Under the pieces are notes generated by a model. It did not search any database and had not been told where the DNA came from. It saw only the letters and a list, made by a program, of their open reading frames with translations. 64,000 nt of DNA from Mya arenaria (taxonomy: Eukaryota; Mollusca; Bivalvia; Myida; Myidae): contig NC_069133.1 in assembly GCF_026914265.1 (NCBI RefSeq), positions 53,023,182 to 53,087,181 of the forward strand. The letters run 5' to 3'. Of this stretch, positions 55,501-64,000 are shown in pieces (position 1 is the stretch's first letter; every line of letters starts with the position of its first letter). A program made the position numbers and the translations under genes.

Positions 55501-58500
55501 GTGTTCTTTTCAATATTATATTGATGTAACTGTTGTGTATCATCCACTGATTTAATATCAGAATCATTTATAACTTCAGTTCTTTGATCAAGTTCCTGCC
55601 TGGTAATTATTTCCAATTCTTGAGCAGCCATGTCTGTTTCTAACTGTACATCAACACTGCATTTGTTTGTGTTTAAATTTTCAGCCCTATTGTCATCATG
55701 CTTTTTTGTCAATGACACGTTTTGCTTAGTTTCTGCCATTCTACAAACAGTTCCATCTGGTAAAAACACTTTTCCAGCACTTAAGCGCCTTTTCAATGTT
55801 TTCATGTCTTTCACAATGAAATCACAATTTTGGAGAACAATTTTTGCATCTTTTTTCTCACAGGCTTGTCTTTTTTCTGAACTTGTACACTGTGGTATAC
55901 CACCACAATCCTTTCCTTCATTTTCAGTTTTTGCTTTTCGTTTTGGTGAAGTTATCTTCACTCTTAATGCTTTCCTTCTTTTTGATGTTGATGACCCTTT
56001 CTTCGTCTCACTAGGACATGATTCAATATCAGAGAAACTATCTATTTCTGACTCATCAATATCACTTAGCATACTTTCATTCTCATTTTCTTCACATTTT
56101 TTGTTATCTCTGCCCGTATTTTCAGAACCTTTTGTTTCATCCGTTGTTTTACCAGTATTCTTTGTCCTAGCATCACCAGTCTTTTTAATAGTAGCCGTAC
56201 TGGGTTTTTTGTTCATGCTAACTTCTTTTGAGTCTTTCTGACCATTTTCCTGACCATTTCCTCCTGGTCTCTGTCTATTTTGAACATCGTTTTCAGGATT
56301 TACTGGTAGTTCTTCACTCTCTACCTTAATTTCATCTTCCCTCAATACAGAAACCAACTTATGAAAGGTATATTCCCCTCTAGCAATCATTTCCCGGGAT
56401 TTCTTGTCTAGAGTACATTTCTTTTTGCCGGTCTTGTTCAAACTCATACACACAACAAACCTGAGGTTGTCTACAAATATCCATTCATTCTCTAATCTTT
56501 CTATCCTTTCTTTTGTTTTACATGAATAATGTTTCATAATTTCTTCAGGTGCTTTGACAAATGCTGCACCAATGGTCCCAAGATTGTGTTTAGTCTGTTT
56601 GGAGTCCACAATCTTTGCAGTGACTAACTCCCCTATATTAATGTAGTGTTTGTGTTCTGATTCATAAGCTGGTATGTCCAAATCTCCTATCTTTAAAGAT
56701 CCCACTGACAAGTCTGATACTGCACCAGTATCTGCCGTATTTCTCTGGTTAAGGTCAATCTCTTTGAAAGTGTCAATCACTCGACCAACTCTTCTAGTAC
56801 TGAGTCCACAATTTGCACACTGACAGTGTCCTCCCAAATCCTTTCTACTCACTGGATTTGTTGCAATCATTTTCACAACCCTGTTGTCAAGAACATTTGC
56901 AATAGCCCTACAGATTCCTCTAACATCATTTAACCCAATTAGATCTGTACTTTCAAATGCTTCATTAAATGCACACTTCTGTTTTAGCAGCTCTATTTCA
57001 TTTCTTCCCATACTAATAATAGTAAGATTGTAACAACCCTCCATGGCTATTTCATCAAACAATTCTTGCATTTCTGGACCAAGGATCTTGTGCAAAAGCG
57101 CAACTGGCAAATACCAACCACTCCTCTTTTTAAATGAATAGAACTGAAAGCTACCAATTTTCATGACATTTGCCGAAGACAATTTGAATAACTGACCATC
57201 AACATTGAAAACTTGTTCAACCGGGACCTCCTCCCTCTGACCAGGCTCACACTTACAATATGTCACAGCCAAGTCTGATTCATTCACAGAAATAATCCCT
57301 CTAAGCCTTTGACCTCCCAAAACCCCAGCCTGATTCCTGTTCACTTGGCTATACACACTTATCATGTTCTTCGTTGGGTTTATTACTGCAACCGGAATGT
57401 TCGATTCAACTGAACTTCCACCACAACTGGGTTCTTTGTTTATTTTCTCTGTATGTGCATCAGAAAGGGCATTACCCCTTGATTTCTCCATAATGGCTTG
57501 TTTAATCTTATCAAATTTGATGTCATAACTGGCCGCAGCATATTCTCGATTTGTATTACCTGAACCAGTTTCATCAATATTTCTAGCAGTCATTTGTATT
57601 GGACTTCCCAGATATTTATCATCACTTTTTATCTGCAGAGCACCACCCATATACTTAATGTTCGCCCCAGTACCATTACTTTTGTCTTCATCTGTCACAT
57701 GTTCAATTCCTGAAATGGTATGTGTCTGCATAACTTTCAACCGATCAAGAATTGCTTTCTTTACCATGTCTTTTTCTGATAGCCCTTGTCTTACTTCTTG
57801 GCTTGGAAACTGACTTACACTAGACTGGGACACTGTCTGATGATTGGTTTGAAATTGAAGAAATTGCCTTTCCAGACTGGTTTGATTGGCCTGCTCTTCA
57901 GGGAAACTGGTTTGGGGAATCTGGCTCCCTGCCTGACAGTCTTGGAGATTCAGGTTCCCAGACAACAGAGCAGCCAACTGTTGTGCAGACATGCCGAGTA
58001 ATTGAGGGAGATGAGGACCAATATCCTGAAAAAAAAGAGATTTTGAAAGTTATCCATTTATTCTTATAGTGAAAACTCAATAAGCCCTCTGTCCGCAAAG
58101 TTTTAAACCAACCATAGATATTGATAAAGGGTCAGCTTAGGAACATTTCTGTGAACTTATTTTGAAATCTGGCCAGCAGTTTATGTGGAGAAGACTTTCA
58201 AAGTTTTCATGATATTCATATAGTGAAAACTAGCCCCAGCCCCTGCTGGCAAAGTTATCACTAATCAACCAGGTTTAAAAGATTTTGAAATTAAAAGAAC
58301 CACCTTAGGAACATTTCTGTGAACTTATTTTGAAATCTGGCTAACAGTTTTCGAGCATAAGATTTTCAAAGTTTTTCTTTTGTTTGTCAAGGCAATCAGA
58401 GTTCGACATGAAAACATTTTTATTTCAAGGAATCTGACCAGTAGAAAACCATCCAAGGAACATTCTTGTGAAATCTGTTTGGAAATGGCTCAGTGGTTTA

Positions 58501-61500
58501 GGAGAAGTAGTTTTAGGAAAATTGTTGATGACGGACAGTACCCTTTCACAAAAGCTCAATAATTTGAGCATGCAGTGCTCAGGTGAGCTAAAAACCTACC
58601 TCAACAGTGATCTGACCACTCTCCAAAGCAGCCAAAACCTTGCTGGGTGAGAGAGGTCGTCCATGGGTGGGAGATGATGCAGAGGGGGTGATTTCAGGAG
58701 CCCTGCCTTCAGAGGCACCTAAAACGGAGCAGGTTCCTAATGGCACATTGGCTTGAACAATCTGAATCTGTTCTGGGTCTTCTGTTTCTGTTTTGGTCAG
58801 TCTCTGAGGGCCCTTAAGCGTTGTACCACCATTACTTAGCAAGCCTGGTATAAACAATGATTCTGTATGAGGAGCAGTCAATATATGAGCATTATTTAGA
58901 CCCTGAGTAAATGCTGTGACACTAAAACCTCCATTTTGACTGTCAGCAACAGAGTCAGACATTTTGTGTGTCACACTTGCTAGTGGTTGTTCAGACATAA
59001 AACTGGTCGGCTGAGAAAATGCCTGGCTTGATCCCTGTACTTCTAACACTGAGCCGTTGTTCAGACCTTTAAGGATGAATCTTTTATTGGAATCCATTGA
59101 TACACGTGTATCAATAATAAGTGAGTCATGCCCATCAAGTGAAGATGAAAGGTTTTCTGTATTATTGCTCTTTTCAAAAACTGCACTGTTCATATTCACA
59201 TCCTGTTTAATGAGATCTCCTAGGCTTGAAGTTGAAAGTGAAAGCATATTTTCATCTGAGCTTACTGTCGGACAGTCTTCAGTAGACACAATGTAAGTTA
59301 TTGCACTATTTTGGTCATTGAGGACAGGAGTGTTTGACCCAATCTCAGATGAGTCAAAGAAATTCAATACTGAAGCAAGTTCATCACTAATTGCAGAATT
59401 TCCATTATCTCCATCTGCAATGGAAATGACTATTTCATTATCACTTGGTGTCAATGGAACATTTATTAATTGCCCAGTGCTTGGGTCCATTTCTAGTACA
59501 GTGTCAGTGTCTAGAATATCTTGACAGGCTTTTAAGCATTCAGCTTCTTCTGAAGAAAACACCGGACTAGAGGATTGTAGTGGGTTTTCATATTTTGAGG
59601 GTCGCCCTCTTCTCTTTTGCAAACATTTTCCCTGTTTTGTGAACCTTAGAAATGATTTTTCAGATTTTGCCCTCCATCGTCTATGTTCTGGTAATGCTTT
59701 CAGAAACTTTTCAGGGGGTCTCCTATACCTCATAATTGAGTGTTTCTTTACACATATAGGCGAAGCGGCATCAAGTATCTTCGCCCTCCGATGTTTATTT
59801 CTCTTATCAAGCGGACTTGGAATTCGGAACACTCCATCATGTACGAGTTGAGACGGATTTGAACTGGGCACAATGTGGATCTTTGGTTCGGGGTGTTCAA
59901 CTATTAAATCACTCATATCCATAACAACTTCGATCTTTTTCCGATTTGTTGTCTTCTCCCTGATGTATTCATCATAGTAAGAAAATTCGTCATCACTGGA
60001 ATCAGAGCTATGGTCAGGTGTGTAATCACCATCTTTGATGGAGTCATCGTCATCCACTATATCTGACCTGAAATGTGATATGGGAAGCTCATTTGATACT
60101 ACACTTGAATCGTCTATCTTCAGTAATCGAAATTAGACTTTTGGATGAACAAGCCCGAATTCTTCTACTATTGCTTGGCATCAATTTTTTGAACAAGCTC
60201 TGCTATATAAAATTCAGAATTTGAGCAAGCCTGGAAGGCATTTTACCAGTGCAGGGCTTGCGGGCTTGTGTTAATTTTGACCACTGTATCTTTAGTAACA
60301 ATAACAAAGTTTAACAAGTATACTAAATCTTGATCAATGTGCATTTGTTTTTTCAAGGTTTTTTATCATTGGTTAATAGTTGTTAATTAAATACAGGACA
60401 GTTCTAAAGTGTATTATGTCAAATATTTCAGAAAGTCAAAAAAAATATACAACTGTCTTTTATATGATTGTGATCTGAGGTTCAAAGACAGCAGCGTAAA
60501 GATAAATTCCATTTTAAGTCCAAAAACTCTTCAGATTGTGAATATTACACAAATTATACAAAAACAAAAATAGTGAGCTTAGCTTAATCCTGTCAAAAGG
60601 GACTTGAGTAAAATGAGGCACATTTTAGAGATCTATAGAGACTTCATAATTTCATCATGTAGTGTTTTGAAACTGGGCCATGTAGTTCATGAATATATGG
60701 AGGGATGTGGTTGTGTTTAACACAGCCTTCATAACTTGGCTTCTTGGCTGTGCTCACATTTGAGAAGTCAAATGTAAATCAATGTGAACGGCCCACACTA
60801 CCCTATTAAGGTTTTGTTAATTCCAGGTAGTAATATTGTTTTTATAAGTGTTTGAACTCACAAAAATTGTGCCTTAAGAACTTGTACCCCGCAAAGGATC
60901 AAATGATAAAAATAATGATCAGTCAGTTAATCTGGATCACAAATATTTCTTTGTTTGGCCTCAAGCAATGTATACCCAACTAAACCCTGACTTACATAAT
61001 TTTATCATCTTCTGACAGTTCTGAGATTGACTCCTCCTCCTGCGATATCTTCTGGGACTTCTGGCGAGCACGCTTTGGTCGCTTACCAGCAAGGAACGCG
61101 TCCGCACCATCATTCTCTGGAAAATCACTTATTTTATTAATTTGAAGATAAATGAGAAAAAGATGTGTTTAGGACTGAGCTAACATTGATAGAGCAAATG
61201 TTTTTCCGGCAAATCTCTATACTAGATGATGTTAGCCTGATTGTGAAGACAGCTGTAAGCTTTATGAATAACCCTCGATTTTGTCATGTCCTAAATGAAA
61301 CAAAAAAGCAGCAAATCAAATTTTCAAATTTTGTACACTGTTTATCTTTTGGCCATTTTGCTTACTAAAGGGGTTGTACTCCGTATGATGAAATAATGAA
61401 AAAAAGAGAAAATTGTCAAAAAACTGACATAAACTTGGTATCGATGTGCACAATGCATTGAAACATACTAACTGAAGTACCCCATAGTTTACAATTGATT

Positions 61501-63644
61501 TATTTTTCGCAGTTTTTTCGTATTTTTCCATTAAAAAAGATTACTAGGTATGTCTACCATGTAGAATTCATTCCTTATGCGTGATTGGCTAGTCGATGTT
61601 ATCAGGTAATATTACCAAGTTAGTTATATAGCTTAAATATTCCAACCGTTTAAGTTTAGCCTTCCTGGGCCTAAAAAAAAAATACATTTGGTTCGGGTTA
61701 CCCGACCCTACCTACGGAATAGGCGCCGACCCTAACGTTTTTATAGTCAGTTTGAAAAAAAAAAATGAAAAACTAAAAAAAAAAAAAAAAAGTCTTTTTT
61801 TTTTTTGCTTTCAATATGTAGTTTAAAACCTTAATTGCTTATATAGAAGATAACTTTAACACCATTCACCAATGATGAAAATGACATTCTTATATAAAGC
61901 CTAATAAAAAAAAAAAAAAAAAAAAAAAAAAGGCCTATTTTTGAAAAGGATGTAACCCTAACCAAACAAATTTTTTTTAGGCCCTAGCACAGTGGATACA
62001 ACACTGGGCTGCAATTTTGGCGGCAGTTCGAACCCTGTCTCCGACTCGATTTTGTTTTACATTTTGGTATTTATTTTTACAATTATGATATCCAGAGTAA
62101 AACATTTTATTAAATAATTGTCCTGAGATTCGTTACAGAAAAAAAACTTTTTTTAGTGCCAATCTGGTGAACAGTCCCTTTAAAAACTATTTTGATCTGT
62201 TGATAACTGTAGTTATTTTGCAATAAATATTGACCAACAGATAACTTTTTAGATAACTTTGACAAAACCAAAAACTTAACAAGTCAATTGGCTGCTGGTA
62301 TCCTTAAAAACATGCCCCTGATAAGCCTTGAACCTCTAACATCCTGGCTGAGAATGACCCTCAAAACCCTAACCTCCTGGGTGAGAAACCCTATGAGCCT
62401 AAAACCCCTAACCTCCCGGGTGAGAATGAGCCTCCAAACCCAAACCTCCTGGGTGAAAATGAGGCTTGAACCCCTAACCTCCTTGGTGAGAATGAGGCTT
62501 GAACCCTAACATTCTGGGTGAGAATGAGCCTGAAACACCTAACCTCATGGGTGGGAATGAGGCTTGAACCCTTACCTCCTGGGTGAGAATGACCCTCAAA
62601 CACCTAACCTCTTGGGTGAGAATGAGCCTCAAACACCTAACCTCCTGAGTGAGAATGAGCCTCAAAACCCTAACCTCCTGGGTACAAATGAGCCTCAAAA
62701 CCCTAACCTCCTGGGTGAGAATGAGGCTTGAACCCTAACATCCTGGGTGAGAATGGGCCTCAAAACCCTAACCTCCTGGGTGAGAATGAGGCTTGAACCC
62801 TAACATCCTGGGTGAGAATGAGCCTCAAACCCCTCACCTTCTTGGTGAGAATAAGCCTCAAACACCTAACCTCCTGGGTGAGAGGCAGACAGCAATTATA
62901 CCACTCAACCTCCAAATTTCACTGCTGTGTTCAACTTGTGAGGTAGGAACCATTCCTTTAAAGTACATATTGTGTAAAAAATATAAATGATCATGATTTT
63001 ATTGTATTGATGTTAAGTAGGTTGACTTGGCAATCTTTAATTTGTTTATCAAACTTTAACAGTTGGATCATCTTAAACATTGTTTCATTAGTGCCATCTG
63101 GTATATGCCAGAATATATGGGGGAAAAAACATGATTTGTAATTCCTTATCACCACTTCTCTACCATACACGTCATGATTGAGGATAAATGCAACCTACCA
63201 TTAAAATATGACATATTATAAATGTATAAATCTTTTTTGTTGCTCATAAATGAATGTTAATGCATGCATATATGTATTTATATACACCCTTTTGCCAAAA
63301 AAATTCACACTATTATATAATTGATCCTATAACGAAATGCATGAAAAAGACTAAGTTTTTAAGTATTCTTATCATGTATACTCTATTTCACCAATTTATA
63401 TACACAACATTAAAGTAAAGCACATCAAACATTTAACAATATCATACCAATCTTAGGTCAAGTCAAGGATTAATACATGTGGACATTCATGAAACCTGAT
63501 GCATCATTCCCAATTAAACTGAAATACGAACAATATACCAAAACTTAATAGAGCCCTGCCCTTTTACCTAGCTAAAACTATACCTTCTTCATGCTTCAGT
63601 GAAGATATCGACTCATCATGACTTGAATCTTCAGTCGCTGACAT
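52509..63644 (-). CDS. Large probable nuclear protein with AT-hook and Ski/Sno/Dac-like segment (2237 aa)
   Basis: Five coding exons: 63584-63644, 60996-61116, 58600-60067, 54221-58025 and 52509-53767. All are GT-AG, and phases close to 6714 nt ending in a stop. The N-terminus is acidic with basic patches (GKRPKRARQKSQK; DDDDSIKDGDYTPDHSSDSS). Residues 212-219, KRRGRPSK, form an AT-hook. About 851-926 (SGWYLPVALLHKILG ... NEIELLKQKC ... DLIGLNDVRGICRAI) has the spacing of the DHD fold of Ski, Sno and Dachshund proteins, which act as transcriptional co-regulators. CQCANC at 951-956 may bind metal. A second globular block is at about 1024-1113. The middle is low-complexity Ser/Glu/Lys and the C-terminus is lysine-rich with many KKKRK-type nuclear signals. 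I do not recognise a named orthologue. The gene structure is firm and the domain call tentative. Confidence 0.82.
53870..54112 (+). mobile_element. tRNA-derived SINE in intron 4 of the large nuclear-protein gene
   Basis: The head has an A-box-like TGGTTAGGACAGTGGTAAGC and a B-box GGTTTGATTCC (53929-53939). It is followed by a conserved-looking core (GGTCACAAAGCCAGACAAGT, CCCACAACACAAGACCACAC, ATCGCTTAACAACGTG) and an AATAAATACATG tail. This fits the V/Meta-type SINEs reported from molluscs, but the family needs alignment. It lies opposite to the gene and fills about half of the 453-bp intron. Confidence 0.7.
58040..58593. mobile_element. Interspersed repeat filling intron 3 of the large gene
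   Basis: Contains two copies of TTAGGAACATTTCTGTGAAC, then TTATTTTGAAATCTGGC (58137 and 58307) and a third diverged copy at about 58455. It ends CATGCAGTGCTCAGGTGAGC, TAAAA, the same hairpin end as at 32205 and 40812. The end stops one or two bases before the splice donor (58594-58599) of the minus-strand gene. Confidence 0.6.
60125..60285. mobile_element. Short nonautonomous element, copy B (about 160 bp)
   Basis: Near-identical partner of 51828-51990 (TCGAAATTAGACTTTTGGAT ... TTGAACAAGCTCTGC ... GTTAATTTTGACCACTG), with an extra GCGGGCTTG. Lies in intron 2 of the large nuclear-protein gene, about 60 bp from its exon 3. Confidence 0.6.
61668..61984. mobile_element. Candidate MITE with GGGCCTAAAAAAAA inverted ends
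   Basis: The left end GGGCCTAAAAAAAAAA and right end TTTTTTTTAGGCCC are inverted. Between them are A- and T-runs and a GGTTCGGGTTACCCGACCC hairpin at about 61690. No ORF. In intron 1 of the large gene. The A/T runs weaken the inverted-repeat evidence. Confidence 0.5.
61985..62185 (+). repeat. tRNA-derived SINE-like repeat, copy B
   Basis: AGCACAGTGGATACAACACT resembles an A box and AGTTCGAACCC (62025-62035) a B box. The body GGTATTTATTTTTACAATTATGATATC matches copy A at 32578. It abuts the right end of the 61668 element. Confidence 0.45.
62332..62885. repeat. 33-bp minisatellite, about 17 copies
   Basis: Unit CCTAACCTCCTGGGTGAGAA followed by TGAGCCTCAAACA or TGAGGCTTGAACC. Lies in intron 1 of the large gene. 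Two unit types, GAGCCTCAAA and GAGGCTTGAA, alternate irregularly. The period is a multiple of 3, so small false ORFs appear on both strands. Confidence 0.92.
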
Positions 63645-64000
63645 TGTAGTTGATCTATTCTACCCAGCTATACTGCGGGGACTTATAAGGACAGGTGAGG
63701 CAAACATGTTCAAACAAGGCTTTCTTCTGTCCTGCAATAAAAACATTTACTATATTTGACCAGGTTTATCCCTTATCTTTCAAAAATAAGCAGTAAAGCA
63801 GTCATACATTTCTTTGATGCTTTTGTAATGGATGTGCTGTATCTGATTTAACACATGCTTGGTTTATTTTCATGCTTTTCATTGGTTGAGATGTTGTCAC
63901 ATGACAAACCATAGAAAGTGATATTCACTGACGAAAAGTGGTGATACTTTTGTTAACAAAGCCATGTGTGTAACAGGATATGACATCATTTCCATTTGAT
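63645..64000 (-). promoter_or_regulatory. Upstream region of the large nuclear-protein gene
   Basis: Reading leftward, CCAATGAAAAG (inverted CCAAT, about 63874-63884) and an E-box palindrome-like GTCACATGAC (63896-63905) lie about 230-260 bp before the start codon. An acceptor-like TTTTTATTGCAG at about 63734-63745 suggests that a 5' noncoding exon may join there. The transcription start may be beyond the window. Confidence 0.3.

Overview
This is eukaryotic nuclear DNA, AT-rich and gene-sparse, with short exons, GT-AG introns and many interspersed and tandem repeats. The gene set (cohesin SMC3, mitochondrial EF-Ts, a B-box/macro-domain protein) is metazoan. The repeat style suggests a bivalve mollusc: modules starting with AGCTCACCT hairpins, GGCCATAAC modules, GACGGACGGAC runs next to element ends, and tRNA-derived SINEs. 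The organism call is an inference; no species can be named from the sequence alone.

Layout. (1) 114-6590, minus: the first five coding exons of SMC3. The gene runs off the left edge. Its introns hold a tandem tRNA-Thr-like repeat and hAT-like MITEs. (2) 6.6-17.4 kb: no convincing gene; MITEs, a TA/TG/TGCG microsatellite and decayed minisatellites. (3) 17436-21305, minus: a five-exon gene for an 879-residue protein with two B-boxes, a coiled coil, a KH-like region and one macro domain. (4) 21.3-28.3 kb: no gene; a GGT/GAT microsatellite and a MITE with a clear target-site duplication. (5) 28354-30467, minus: a four-exon gene for a small secreted protein of unknown function. (6) 30.5-35.2 kb: repeats and a dead LINE reverse-transcriptase fragment. 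(7) 35182-40460, plus: complete six-exon TSFM. Intron 4 contains a 22-copy 39-bp minisatellite and decayed duplicates of the following exon. (8) 40.8-50 kb: a long block of tandem arrays with units of about 165, 182, 78, 33 and 68 bp. (9) 52509-63644, minus: a five-exon gene for a 2237-residue probable nuclear protein with an AT-hook and a Ski/Sno/Dac-like segment, its introns filled with SINE, MITE and minisatellite DNA.

The genes do not form an operon or an obvious pathway. SMC3 and TSFM are housekeeping genes, and each has a YY1-like ATGGCGG motif upstream. The B-box/macro gene looks like an innate-immune ADP-ribose reader. All exon joins were read by eye: for every spliced gene the junctions have GT-AG borders and the phases close exactly to a stop codon, which is the main evidence for the models. 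Arrays whose unit is a multiple of 3 (33, 39, 78 bp) create long false ORFs on both strands.
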